Shown: one piece after another, positions 7,719 to 17,441 of the stretch
Layout of the letters: every line of letters starts with the position of its first letter
Position numbering within the stretch: the first letter of the stretch is position 1
From: Flavobacterium gawalongense
Lineage (GTDB): Bacteria; Bacteroidota; Bacteroidia; Flavobacteriales; Flavobacteriaceae
Reading direction: 5' to 3'
Assembly: GCF_007097265.1 (NCBI RefSeq)
Contig: NZ_VJZP01000027.1
Coordinates: 1 to 57,567 of the forward strand
DNA: 57,567 bases
Notes under the pieces: model-generated
The model's input: the letters and a program-made list of their open reading frames with translations, nothing else
Told to the model about the DNA's origin: nothing
The model's database searches: none
Program-made: the position numbers and the translations under genes

Positions 7719-10700
7719 ATGTTGAATAAAATAATTGAATTTTCAATCAAAAATAAACTTATCGTTGGTCTTTTCATTGTCGCTCTTGTAGCATATGGGA
7801 GTTACCAATTTACCAAATTACCAATCGATGCAGTTCCTGATATTACGAATAATCAGGTACAAGTAATCACTTCCGCACCATCACTGGGCGCAACTGATAT
7901 AGAACGACTGATTACTTTTCCAATTGAACAAGCCAACAGTAATATTCCCGGGCTGAAAGAAATTCGTAGTTTTTCTCGTTTCGGTTTATCTGTAGTAACT
8001 ATTGTTTTTGATGATGCAATTGATGTCTATTGGGCCAGACAACAAGTAACAGAACGATTAAGTGCTGTTAAAGACCAAATTCCAAGAGGTATTGGAGATC
8101 CATTTCTTGCACCCGTAACTACAGGTTTGGGCGAAATTTACCAATATGCTGTTCGAACAAAACCCGGTTATGAAAAAAAGTATGATGTAACTGAGTTGAG
8201 AACCATTCAGGATTGGATTGTTCGCCGTCAATTATTAAGTGTTGAAGGAGTGGCGGAAGTAAGTAGTTTTGGTGGAAAATTGAAGCAATTTGAAATTGCC
8301 ATTGACCCAAATAAATTACAATCTTATAATATTACGATTACTGATGTTTTTACTGCTTTAGAAAAAAATAATCAAAATACAGGCGGTGCTTATATCGAAA
8401 AAGGACCTAAAGTTTTATACATCCGAAGCGAAGGATTAATTAATACTATCGAAAATATAAAAGATATTTCCATTACAAACACCAATAGCGGAAGTCCTTT
8501 ATTTATTCGTGATGTGGCCGATGTTCGAATTGGGAGTGCTATTCGTTACGGAGCAATGACTTTTAATAAAAAAGGAGTTCAATCTGGCGAAGTTTCGGGT
8601 GCAATAGTGATGATGCTAAAAGGTGCCAACAGCAATGTGGTTATCAAGAAAATTAAAGAACGTATTGAGCAAATACAAAAAACATTACCTGAAGGCGTTA
8701 TTGTAGAACCATTTTTAGACCGAACAAAAATGGTGAATAATTCTATTTCAACAGTAGAAAAAAACTTATTAGAAGGGGCGCTAATTGTGCTTTTTGTTCT
8801 TATTTTCTTTTTAGGAAATGTAAGGGCTGGATTAATCGTAGCATCAGTTATTCCAATGGCGATGCTGATAGCAGTCATATTGATGAATTTATTTGGCGTT
8901 AGCGGAAATTTAATGAGTTTAGGAGCATTGGATTTTGGATTAATTGTAGATGGAGCCGTTATTATTGTTGAAGCCTGTTTGTTTAGTTTACACAGTAGGA
9001 AAACGTCTCAAATATCACAACAAGAAATGGACAATACCGTATTAAAAACGTCAATAAAAATGCGTAATGTATCTGTTTTTGGGGAGTTAATTATATTGAT
9101 AGTGTACATTCCTATTTTTACTTTGCGCGGTATTGAAGGCAAAATGTTTCTGCCAATGGCACAAACTATTGCATTTGCATTATTTGGTGCTTTCATACTG
9201 TCGTTAACTTATGTTCCCATGATGACCGCTTTGTTTTTGAATAAAAACATATCCCACAAAAAAACTTTTTCAGATAGAATGATGGAGAAACTAGAAAATT
9301 TTTATCAACCACTTTTAAACAAAGCACTCGAAATTCCGCGAGCAATTATCGGAACAACTTTGGGTTTATTTGTTTTAGCGCTGATTACGCTTTCGTTTAT
9401 GGGTGGCGAATTTATGCCCTCATTGGAAGAAGGTGATTTTGCAGTAGAAACAAGGGTTTTGCCAGGAAGTAATCTACAAACTTCTATGACTGCCATTTCA
9501 CAAGGTGCAAAAATAATATTAGAAAAATTTCCCGAAGTCGAAAAAATTGTAGGTAAAACAGGAAGCAGCGAAGTGCCAACTGATCCGATGCCTATTGATG
9601 CCAGCGATATGATGATTATTTTAAAGGACAAAAGCGAATGGACTTCTGCCAAAACTTTTGATGAATTATCAGAAAAAATGGCAAAGGAATTAGAAGCTGT
9701 TCCAGGTGTTTCTTACGGTTTTCAATATCCGGTACAAATGCGTTTTAATGAATTAATGACTGGTGCAAGACAAGATGTAGTCTGTAAAATATTTGGAGAA
9801 AATTTAGACACACTGGCTTTGTACGCCAATAAATTGGGCAAAATTGTAAATACAGTGGAAGGAACTTCCGACCTTTATGTAGAAACCGTCACCGGAATGC
9901 CTCAAGTAGTAATTGACTATAACAGAGCATCAATTGCACAATACGGATTGAATATTCAGGATATCAATCGAATAGTAAACACCGCATTTGCAGGACAAAG
10001 CACTGGGGTTGTTTACGAAGGTGAAAAACGATTTGATTTAGTCGTTCGTTTAACAGGCGAAAAACGTCAGGATTTGGCGGATGTTCAAAATTTATTAATA
10101 CCAACGTCCACTGGTTCGCAAATTCCTTTATCTCAATTGGCCAAAGTTGAAATTACCGAAGGCCCAAATCAAATACAAAGAGAAGATGCCAAACGTAGAA
10201 TTGTAGTTGGTTTTAATGTTCGTGGTCGTGATGTGCAAAGTATTGTGAAAGAATTGCAAGGTAAAGTTGAAACCCAAATCAAATTTCCTGCGGGTTACTA
10301 TCCAACGTATGGTGGTGCTTTTGAAAACTTAAACGAAGCCAAAAACCGTTTGATGATTGCTGTTCCGGTTTCATTATTATTAATATTCATTTTGCTCTAT
10401 TTTGCATTTAATTCAGTAAAACAAGGACTATTGATTTATTCTGCAATTCCACTTTCGGCAATTGGAGGTATTTTCTTTTTAGCATTGCGGGGAATGCCTT
10501 TTAGCATCAGTGCCGGAGTTGGTTTTATTGCTTTATTTGGTGTAGCCGTTCTGAATGGCTTAGTATTAATTGCTGAATTTAACAGCATTCGAAAATCGGG
10601 TGAAGCCGATTTAAAAGCGATTGTTTTGCAAGGAACTAAAATACGTTTACGCCCTGTTTTAATGACTGCATTTGTAGCATCATTAGGATTTTTACCCATG

Positions 10701-12059
10701 GCATTAAGCAACGGTTCAGGTGCCGAAGTACAAAAACCATTGGCAACAGTTGTTATTGGTGGATTGTTGATTGCCACATTTTTGACCTTATTTGTTTTAC
10801 CAATTTTATACATTATGTTCGAAAAAGGAATTAAATTAAAACTCAAAAAGATAAAATCAATTACAACAATCATTGTATTGGGACTATTTTTTTCTTTTCA
10901 AAATGCAAATGCTCAGGAAAAAATTTCAATTGAGAAAGCTATTCAAACGGCTATTTCAAATAATATCAAAATTAAAAACGAAAAACTAAATTCAGAATAT
11001 TTACAAAAAATGACCAAGACAGGATATGACATTCCCAATACTGGAATTATTGGCGAGTTTGGTCAGTTTAACAGTAATGTGAATGATGTGAAAATTGGTA
11101 TTTCACAAAGCATAAAATTTCCAACGGTTTACAAAAGGAAGAAACAACTTTTAATAGAAGAAGCCAAAAAAGGCCAATGGAACGAAGCATTGCAGAGAAA
11201 GGAATTGACCAGACAGGTAACAACCGTGTTTTACGAAATGATGTATCTAAAAGAAAAGGAAAGGTTGTTGCTAAAAAGCGATAGTATTTATTCCGAATTT
11301 TTAAGGAAATCAACGCTTCGTTTTGACAAAGGCGAAAGCAATATATTAGAAAAAACAACCGCTGAAAACCAATCTGGGCAAATAAAAATTCAACTTCTGG
11401 AATTACAAAGTGATTATAAAATAATACAATCGCAATTCAAGTATTTACTTAATTCTGATAAAGACTTTATCCCAGTTTCAGATAAATTCAAAATGGATTT
11501 TATCGAAAATTCAGATAAAAGTGCTATTGGCAATCAACCCAGTATAAAATTATTTGAGCAAGAAGTAAATAGCAGCAAAGCGGAAATTTCACTTGAAAAA
11601 TCTAAAAAATTACCGGAATTAATCGGTGGTGTTTATTACCAGACTTTCAAAACAAACACTACATTTCAAGACAGTTATAATGGTGTTTACGGACAATTTG
11701 GAGTGGCAATTCCGTTATTCAATGCGGCAATAAATAATAAGAAAAAAGCATTAGAGATAAACACCCAAATTGCCGAAAATAATTTAAATAATGAAAAACT
11801 AAAACTGGAAAGCAAGAATCAGGAATTAGTCCAAGAATATAAAAAACACAAAGAAACTATCGCCTATTACGAAAGTCAAGCCTTGAAAAATGTTGATTTG
11901 GTAACCAAAGCTGCTAATGATAAATTTATCAATGGTGACATCAATTATCTGGAATGGGTAATGCTTATTAATCAAAGCACTGAAATTCAAAGTTATTATA
12001 TTGAGGCCGTTAGAAAATTGAATATAAGTGTGATTGAAATCAATGCATTAACTAATTAA
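7719..12059 (+). CDS. czcA: CzcA-type heavy-metal RND pump fused to a CzcC/TolC-type outer-membrane factor
   Basis: 1446 residues. Residues 1 to about 1040 form a complete HME-RND pump. TM4 carries LGALDFGLIVDGAVIIVE around residue 405, the DFGxxxDGAV signature of the HME1 (Zn/Co/Ni) group rather than the Cu/Ag group. Around residues 1045-1065 there is a second hydrophobic segment, SITTIIVLGLFFSFQNANAQ, which looks like a signal peptide with an Ala-x-Ala site. Residues ~1066-1446 are an OMF domain with long coiled helices. Such fusions are known in Bacteroidota. The gene sits 13 bases ahead of the P-type ATPase and shares the operon with the CzcB-like adaptor. Confidence 0.93.
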   Translation: MLNKIIEFSIKNKLIVGLFIVALVAYGSYQFTKLPIDAVPDITNNQVQVITSAPSLGATDIERLITFPIEQANSNIPGLKEIRSFSRFGLSVVTIVFDDAIDVYWARQQVTERLSAVKDQIPRGIGDPFLAPVTTGLGEIYQYAVRTKPGYEKKYDVTELRTIQDWIVRRQLLSVEGVAEVSSFGGKLKQFEIAIDPNKLQSYNITITDVFTALEKNNQNTGGAYIEKGPKVLYIRSEGLINTIENIKDISITNTNSGSPLFIRDVADVRIGSAIRYGAMTFNKKGVQSGEVSGAIVMMLKGANSNVVIKKIKERIEQIQKTLPEGVIVEPFLDRTKMVNNSISTVEKNLLEGALIVLFVLIFFLGNVRAGLIVASVIPMAMLIAVILMNLFGVSGNLMSLGALDFGLIVDGAVIIVEACLFSLHSRKTSQISQQEMDNTVLKTSIKMRNVSVFGELIILIVYIPIFTLRGIEGKMFLPMAQTIAFALFGAFILSLTYVPMMTALFLNKNISHKKTFSDRMMEKLENFYQPLLNKALEIPRAIIGTTLGLFVLALITLSFMGGEFMPSLEEGDFAVETRVLPGSNLQTSMTAISQGAKIILEKFPEVEKIVGKTGSSEVPTDPMPIDASDMMIILKDKSEWTSAKTFDELSEKMAKELEAVPGVSYGFQYPVQMRFNELMTGARQDVVCKIFGENLDTLALYANKLGKIVNTVEGTSDLYVETVTGMPQVVIDYNRASIAQYGLNIQDINRIVNTAFAGQSTGVVYEGEKRFDLVVRLTGEKRQDLADVQNLLIPTSTGSQIPLSQLAKVEITEGPNQIQREDAKRRIVVGFNVRGRDVQSIVKELQGKVETQIKFPAGYYPTYGGAFENLNEAKNRLMIAVPVSLLLIFILLYFAFNSVKQGLLIYSAIPLSAIGGIFFLALRGMPFSISAGVGFIALFGVAVLNGLVLIAEFNSIRKSGEADLKAIVLQGTKIRLRPVLMTAFVASLGFLPMALSNGSGAEVQKPLATVVIGGLLIATFLTLFVLPILYIMFEKGIKLKLKKIKSITTIIVLGLFFSFQNANAQEKISIEKAIQTAISNNIKIKNEKLNSEYLQKMTKTGYDIPNTGIIGEFGQFNSNVNDVKIGISQSIKFPTVYKRKKQLLIEEAKKGQWNEALQRKELTRQVTTVFYEMMYLKEKERLLLKSDSIYSEFLRKSTLRFDKGESNILEKTTAENQSGQIKIQLLELQSDYKIIQSQFKYLLNSDKDFIPVSDKFKMDFIENSDKSAIGNQPSIKLFEQEVNSSKAEISLEKSKKLPELIGGVYYQTFKTNTTFQDSYNGVYGQFGVAIPLFNAAINNKKKALEINTQIAENNLNNEKLKLESKNQELVQEYKKHKETIAYYESQALKNVDLVTKAANDKFINGDINYLEWVMLINQSTEIQSYYIEAVRKLNISVIEINALTN

Positions 12060-12071
12060 AATAGTTTAATT

Positions 12072-13916
12072 ATGAATTATACGCAAACCTTTTTTTCGCG
12101 ACAGTTCCTTTGGGAAATTGTACGGATAATAATAGTGGGAATAGCCTGTTTATTGTTTTATTTCGATGTTATTCCATTACCTATTTTGATAGCCGCAATG
12201 GCTTTCGGTCTTTATTCATTAGTAAAAACTGCGGTACTGGATATCATAAAAGAAAGAAAGATAGGTACCGAATTGTTTATAACCATAGCGGTAATTATTT
12301 CAGTTGTTGGTAAGGAATATTTGGCTGGTGCTGTTGTACTGATGATCATCCTTATTGCAGAATATATCGCAAGTGCAAGTACCGAAAAAGCGAGAGCATC
12401 TATAAAAGAGTTGATTGGTTCAGTTCCAAAGACTGCGATAGTAAAAAAGAACAGCTCTGAATTAATAGTGCAAATAAGCGATTTAAAAATCGGTGATATT
12501 GTTCTGGTAAAAGCCGGAGAAAAAATCCCTGTTGATGGTAAAGTGATTGGCGGATCAGGTTCTGTGAACCAGGCCCCCATAACCGGCGAAAGTGTACCTC
12601 AGGAAAAAACAGCGGGAAGTGAAGCATTTGCCGGAACCATACTGGAATTAGGTGCGCTCGATATAGAAATGGCAAAAGCAGGATTAGACACCGTTTTTTC
12701 GCGTATTATAGCCTTGGTGGAAGAGGCAGAAAGCCAGCAAGCACCTATTGAAAAATTTACTGATAAAGTAGCGGCGTGGCTTATTCCGGTGGTATTTATT
12801 TTTGTTGGTACCGTTTACTTTTTTACCCGGGATGTCAAACTGGTGATTGCATTGCTGATTTTTACTTCTCCTGCCGAATTAGGTTTGGCAACACCGCTTG
12901 TGACCATTGCTGCAATTGCACGTGCTGCGAGAGAAGGTATTTTGATAAAAGGAGGTTTGTTTTTAGAAGAGCTTGCTAAAGTAACTACCATTGTTTTTGA
13001 TAAAACAGGCACATTAACCGTTGGAAGTCCTATAGTGAATACCGTTGATATAATAGATCCTGCTTATAGTGAAAACCAATTGGTTCAATTCGCTGCTACT
13101 GTAGACCGACGTTCCAGCCATCCATTAGCAAAAGCAATCTTAAGCTATGCGGATCAATTAAAACTTACCTATGGCGAGCCTGAAAATTTCGAGGTGGTAA
13201 AAGGACGGGGTGTTTCCGCAAAAATAGATGGCAAATCGGTTTTATTAGGGAACAAGCTCTTTATGGAAGAAAGTAAAGTACCTGTGTCGAAATCCTCAGA
13301 AAGTATTACCGATACTGCTATTTATCTTTCAGTTGATAATAAATTGGCGGGTATCTTTTATATATCCGATGCGATACGTGAAGGTGCAAAAGAAATGATT
13401 GAAGGTTTAAGAAAAAGTGGAATTCAAAACATAATTATGCTTACCGGTGATAATCCTGAAACTGCCAAGCACGTTGCCAATCAGATAGGAATTACCGATT
13501 TTAGAGCCAATTTATTGCCCGAAGACAAAATCAATATCATAAAAGAATTGCAAAAAGACGGTTCTAAGATTGCAATGGTGGGCGACGGCATTAATGATGC
13601 GCCTGCTTTAGTCCAGGCAAATATAGGTATAGCAATGGGTGCTATGGGAACCGAAGCAGCAATGGAAGCGGCTGATATCGTCCTGATGCAGGATAATTTG
13701 GAAAAAATCGCCAAGGCTCGTGCTATTAGTAAAAGAGCCTATCGTACCATTCGTGAAAATATTTTTGTAGGGGTTGGTGTTGTTCATGTGATTGGAATTA
13801 CCCTTGTCTTGCTTAAAATAATTGGACCGATTGAAGCAGCAGCTATTCATTTGCTTCCTGACACTTTAGTCTTTATTAATTCCATAAAACTCCTTCGCGT
13901 TAAGATTGATGCCTAA
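12072..13916 (+). CDS. P1B-type heavy-metal ATPase with an atypical SPA membrane motif
   Basis: A 614-residue cation-exporting ATPase. There are four helices before the actuator domain (TGES at 171-174), two helices, the phosphorylation site DKTGT (Asp310), the P1B-specific His-Pro dipeptide SSHPLAKAI (His350), GDGINDAP, and two final helices with AAIHLLPDTLVFINS. There is no N-terminal HMA or His-rich domain. The ion-binding motif in the sixth helix, normally CPC, SPC, TPC or CPH, is FTSPAELGLATP (Ser266-Pro267-Ala268), with no Cys. The metal specificity therefore cannot be assigned. By hand count, four 60-base lines in the gene have 55, 40, 33 and 50% GC against 42 and 28% in two lines of the pump gene, which hints at a separate origin. 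Confidence 0.9.
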   Translation: MNYTQTFFSRQFLWEIVRIIIVGIACLLFYFDVIPLPILIAAMAFGLYSLVKTAVLDIIKERKIGTELFITIAVIISVVGKEYLAGAVVLMIILIAEYIASASTEKARASIKELIGSVPKTAIVKKNSSELIVQISDLKIGDIVLVKAGEKIPVDGKVIGGSGSVNQAPITGESVPQEKTAGSEAFAGTILELGALDIEMAKAGLDTVFSRIIALVEEAESQQAPIEKFTDKVAAWLIPVVFIFVGTVYFFTRDVKLVIALLIFTSPAELGLATPLVTIAAIARAAREGILIKGGLFLEELAKVTTIVFDKTGTLTVGSPIVNTVDIIDPAYSENQLVQFAATVDRRSSHPLAKAILSYADQLKLTYGEPENFEVVKGRGVSAKIDGKSVLLGNKLFMEESKVPVSKSSESITDTAIYLSVDNKLAGIFYISDAIREGAKEMIEGLRKSGIQNIIMLTGDNPETAKHVANQIGITDFRANLLPEDKINIIKELQKDGSKIAMVGDGINDAPALVQANIGIAMGAMGTEAAMEAADIVLMQDNLEKIAKARAISKRAYRTIRENIFVGVGVVHVIGITLVLLKIIGPIEAAAIHLLPDTLVFINSIKLLRVKIDA

Positions 13917-14022
13917 CCGATTATCAATTGCAATGAGATTTTAAATAACAAACACTATCTTAATATTCAAAATAAATAAAATGAAATCGCAGAGTCACAA
14001 ACACCAAAATAAAAATACAATC

Positions 14023-15150
14023 ATGAGTAAAAATACAATCATTACAATAATGGCAATAGTATTCCTTTCTTCGTGTGGAGATAAGAAAACAGAAAACGAA
14101 ACAGAAGCCACTCCAACTATCGAAAACACGACAACACTTACCGATGTACAAATTAAAAATGCAGGTATTGAAACGGGGAAAATTGAGCAAAAAAAAATTT
14201 CATCTACATTAAAATTAAATGGCAAAATAGATGTGCCTCCTCAAAATTTAATTTCCATTAGTGTGCCAATGGGAGGTTATTTAAAATATACCAAACTTTT
14301 AGAAGGAATGCATGTAACCAAAGGACAAGTTTTGTGCGTTGTAGAAGATCAACGATACATTCAACTGCAAGAAGATTATCTTTTGGCGAAAGCAAAAATA
14401 GGATACGCAAAAGCCGAATTCGAAAGACAAAAAGAACTCAACCAAAGCAAAGCCAGTAGCGACAAAGTGTATCAACAAGCACAATCCGAATACAATTCAC
14501 TTTTAATAATGGTGCAATCCTATGGTGAAAAATTAAAATTTGCAGGGATAAATCCAAATAATGTTTCGACAAAAAACATTTCAAAAAGCATCAATATTTA
14601 TTCACCTATAAATGGTTATGTTTCAAAAGTAAATGTGAATATTGGTAAGTATGTAAACCCAAGCGACATTTTATTCGAGATTGTAAATCCTTCGGATATT
14701 CATTTGGCATTGACCGTTTTTGAAAAAGACATCAATAAATTAGCTATTGGCCAATCTTTATTGGCATACACTAACACCAATCCAGAAAAAAAATATCCTT
14801 GCGAAATTATTTTAATTGGTAAAGATTTTACAGAAAATCGAAGTACAGAAATGCACTGTCATTTTACAAAATACGATAAAGCACTTTTACCGGGAATGTA
14901 CATGAATGCCGAAATCGAATTAAACAGTAAGCAATCTAATGTCTTGCCATCAAATGCCATAGTAAATTATGAAAACAAGAATTATGTTTTCGTAGCAAAA
15001 GGAAGTAAGCTCTTTGAAATGAAAGAAGTTACAACTGGAACATCCGAAAACGGGTTTACCGAAATTATTTCAAATGATGATTTAAAAGATGCTACAATCG
15101 TTATTAAAGGTGCTTATGCACTTTTAATGAAAATGAAGAATATGGAGTAA
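14023..15150 (+). CDS. czcB: CzcB-like periplasmic adaptor of the efflux pump (lipoprotein)
   Basis: Membrane-fusion protein that links the pump to the outer-membrane factor. I start it at ATG 14023 because this gives a lipoprotein signal, MSKNTIITIMAIVFLSSC, with lipobox LSSC and Cys18. The in-frame ATG at 13981 adds 14 polar residues in front of that signal. It has a lipoyl/barrel-sandwich half (VPMGGYLKYTKLLEGMHV), an alpha-hairpin rich in Lys and Gln (~115-165), the second half (IYSPINGYVSKVNVNIGKYV) and a beta-barrel domain. No His-rich metal-binding N-terminus is present. It lies downstream of the ATPase, which separates it from its pump; in most czc operons B lies next to A. Confidence 0.88.
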   Translation: MSKNTIITIMAIVFLSSCGDKKTENETEATPTIENTTTLTDVQIKNAGIETGKIEQKKISSTLKLNGKIDVPPQNLISISVPMGGYLKYTKLLEGMHVTKGQVLCVVEDQRYIQLQEDYLLAKAKIGYAKAEFERQKELNQSKASSDKVYQQAQSEYNSLLIMVQSYGEKLKFAGINPNNVSTKNISKSINIYSPINGYVSKVNVNIGKYVNPSDILFEIVNPSDIHLALTVFEKDINKLAIGQSLLAYTNTNPEKKYPCEIILIGKDFTENRSTEMHCHFTKYDKALLPGMYMNAEIELNSKQSNVLPSNAIVNYENKNYVFVAKGSKLFEMKEVTTGTSENGFTEIISNDDLKDATIVIKGAYALLMKMKNME

Positions 15151-15221
15151 TAAAAAAATGTAAATTAGTTCTAACGTTAAAACCAATTGAAAATAAGAGT
15201 TAAACTTTGTAAATAAACATA

Positions 15222-15431
15222 ATGCAAAATTATACTTTAAAAGAATTTGTACTTTATTTCCTAAAATTAGGGACAATTGGTTTTGGTGGTCCTGTTGCAT
15301 TAGTTGGTTATACACATAAAAATTTAGTTGAAAATTACAAATGGATTTCTGAAGCAGGCAGAGTTGATTTTTGGACAAAAGCCAATGTACAATCTTATTT
15401 TGATGGTTTAACAATTAAACCAATAAACTAA
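15222..15431 (+). pseudogene. Truncated chromate transporter (ChrA N-terminus)
   Basis: The 69-codon frame begins like ChrA: LKEFVLYFLKLGTIGFGGP, then VALVGYTHKNLVENYKWISE, which is the conserved FGGP...GY..lV....W.se start of the chromate-transporter half. After about residue 45 the similarity ends and an unrelated tail follows (AGRVDFWTKANVQSYFDGLTIKPIN). The rest of a ~390-residue transporter is missing, so I read it as a deletion remnant. The tail keeps an open frame and may be the end of another deleted gene; I do not recognise it. Confidence 0.7.
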
Positions 15432-15442
15432 AATATTTTACA

Positions 15443-16171
15443 ATGAACAGAAAAGAGTTTTTGAAATCGAGTACTTTATTTGGAGTAGCTTCACTAATAC
15501 TTCCTACTACTAATGCGTTTGCTAAAAATTTAGCTGACAATCCTATTGATAAATTAGTAGATGCAAATGGTAATTACATTCAGCAGATTTTACCATATAG
15601 CGAAAGCTTTTTAGAGCCTTATATGGATACAGAAACCTTGCATTTGCATTATACTTTTCACCATGGAAGTGCGGTAAAAGGCGCAAACAAAGATTTGCAA
15701 ATGATAAAAAAAGCATTGGACGATAACAATTTGGAGACCATTGATTTTTGGACAAAAAAACTATCCTATCATTTTTCATCACATATCTTGCATTCCATTT
15801 TTTGGACAAATCTTACTAATAAAAGCACCTTGCCACAAGGCGATTTACTAAAACGAATTGAAAAAAGTTTTGGTAGTTACGACAGGTTGAAAGTTTTAAT
15901 TGCTGCCACTTCAAAAAATGTAGATGGCAATGGTTGGGGTATTTTAGCGTATCAGCCTTACAGCGATAGTTTAGTGATCTTGCAATGCGAAAACCACGAA
16001 AAACTAACACAATGGGGAGCAATTCCATTATTGGTTATTGATGTTTGGGAACACGCCTATTATTTAAAATACAAAAATAAGCGAACTGATTTTGTAGATG
16101 CACTATTCAATATCATCAATTGGGATAACGTGGCGATGCGATTGAACGATGCCTTAAAGCTGACCCGATAA
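15443..16171 (+). CDS. Exported Fe/Mn-type superoxide dismutase
   Basis: 242 residues. It has a Tat-like leader (MNRKEFLKSSTLFGVASLI, with RK in place of RR), then the SOD fold. Metal ligands are visible: His69 (ETLHLHYTFHH), His117 (ILHSIFW), Asp200 and His204 (VIDVWEHAYYLKY). The Gly-rich strand NGWGILAY is also present. It would remove superoxide outside the cytoplasm. It follows the ChrA remnant by 11 bases and belongs to the metal and oxidative stress region; superoxide arises from chromate and copper redox cycling. Confidence 0.88.
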   Translation: MNRKEFLKSSTLFGVASLILPTTNAFAKNLADNPIDKLVDANGNYIQQILPYSESFLEPYMDTETLHLHYTFHHGSAVKGANKDLQMIKKALDDNNLETIDFWTKKLSYHFSSHILHSIFWTNLTNKSTLPQGDLLKRIEKSFGSYDRLKVLIAATSKNVDGNGWGILAYQPYSDSLVILQCENHEKLTQWGAIPLLVIDVWEHAYYLKYKNKRTDFVDALFNIINWDNVAMRLNDALKLTR

Positions 16172-16283
16172 TAAATTGGATTAGCATTAGCATCAAATAA
16201 AAAATGCTACTTTAGTTGAAATAATAAATGATTCTTCAAAAATTCTTGTAAAAGGCATTTTTGATATCGTAAATTAGATAAAT

Positions 16284-17402
16284 ATGGATTTAAACAAACT
16301 AAAAGATCAATTACAGACTGAAGTAGATACTTCCTTTTTGTATGATAGCATTGCCGCAATTCAATCGGATGATAATCTTACAAGAGTCTTACGAGGTTTA
16401 TCGGAAATAGAAAAAGGACATGCTAAACACATGCTGGATAAAGTATTAACGACTGAAAAGGATTATAAAATGCCTTTGCCTTCAGGAAGAGCTAAATTTC
16501 AACTGAAATTGGGTAAAATTTTTGGCTACAATTCTATTATCAGCAGTCTTTCGAGTATAGAAAAACAATTTGCTGTAAATGCAATAAAAAACAAAATTGA
16601 AAGCGGGGAGAAGCCAACTGGTTTTGAACACAATCATCTTAAAATTATTGAAGCCGTAAATAATAATGCAGCACTGAATGTTTCAGGTGGTTTTTTATCT
16701 AAATTTGAAAGTAGACACAAGACTGTTGGAGGTAATGCATTACGAGCAGCTGTTTTAGGCTCTAATGACGGATTAGTTTCTAATATGAGTTTGGTAATGG
16801 GAGTTGCCGGCGCTGCAGTTTCTAATAATACAATATTATTAACCGGTATTGCAGGACTTTTGGCTGGAGCAATTTCAATGGCTTTGGGCGAATGGCTTTC
16901 GGTGCAAAGTTCCAGAGAATTAAACCAACGCCAAATTGACTTGGAAACAGAAGAACTGGAAGCTTCGCCCGAAGAAGAAAAAAAAGAGCTTGTATTGTTG
17001 TATCAGGCTAAAGGAATGAATATTGAAGAAGCTAAAAAATTAGCTGAAAAAGCATTTGAAAATCCTCAAACGGCAATAGATGCAATCATTACTGAGGAAT
17101 TAGGTATTGATAAAGAAGAATTAGGAGGTTCAGCATGGGAAGCTGCCACTGCATCATTTGTTCTTTTTTCCATTGGAGCAATTATTCCGTTATATCCTTT
17201 TATATTTTTAGACGGAAAAAACGCAATTTTATTGAGTCTTGGAAGCAGTGTTATTGGTCTTTTTGGAATAGGGGCCGCAATAACCTTATTAACAGGAAAA
17301 AGTGTTGTGTTCTCTGGACTTAGACAAGTATCTTTCGGATTGGTTGCTGCTGCGGTAACCTATGGAATTGGCTCTTTAATTGGTGTTTCATTGGCTGGAT
17401 AA
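16284..17402 (+). CDS. Ferritin-like domain fused to a VIT1/CCC1 metal transporter
   Basis: 372 residues. Residues ~1-135 form a rubrerythrin/ferritin-like four-helix domain with Glu/His-rich helices (LSEIEKGHAKHMLDKVL). Residues ~150-372 are a VIT1/CCC1 transporter starting with ALRAAVLGSNDGLVSNMSL and five membrane helices; an acidic cytoplasmic loop (LETEELEASPEEEKKE) would collect metal. The architecture matches MbfA-type membrane-bound ferritins, which export iron or manganese. The neighbours (SOD, metal pumps) fit protection from metal-driven oxidative stress. Confidence 0.88.
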   Translation: MDLNKLKDQLQTEVDTSFLYDSIAAIQSDDNLTRVLRGLSEIEKGHAKHMLDKVLTTEKDYKMPLPSGRAKFQLKLGKIFGYNSIISSLSSIEKQFAVNAIKNKIESGEKPTGFEHNHLKIIEAVNNNAALNVSGGFLSKFESRHKTVGGNALRAAVLGSNDGLVSNMSLVMGVAGAAVSNNTILLTGIAGLLAGAISMALGEWLSVQSSRELNQRQIDLETEELEASPEEEKKELVLLYQAKGMNIEEAKKLAEKAFENPQTAIDAIITEELGIDKEELGGSAWEAATASFVLFSIGAIIPLYPFIFLDGKNAILLSLGSSVIGLFGIGAAITLLTGKSVVFSGLRQVSFGLVAAAVTYGIGSLIGVSLAG

Positions 17403-17441
17403 TCGTAAACCTTAACTTTTAAACCTTAAACAAATTATATT

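Noticed and set aside
10436..10873. 145-codon minus-strand frame inside the CzcA gene
   Set aside because: Opposite conserved pump helices; composition is as expected for antisense of membrane segments.
16172..16283. The frame across the SOD-ferritin gap (about 16197-16275) encodes a plausible short peptide ending ILVKGIFDIVN.
   Set aside because: Stops lie just upstream, there is no start codon, and no family match came to mind. It may be a gene fragment, but the evidence is too thin.
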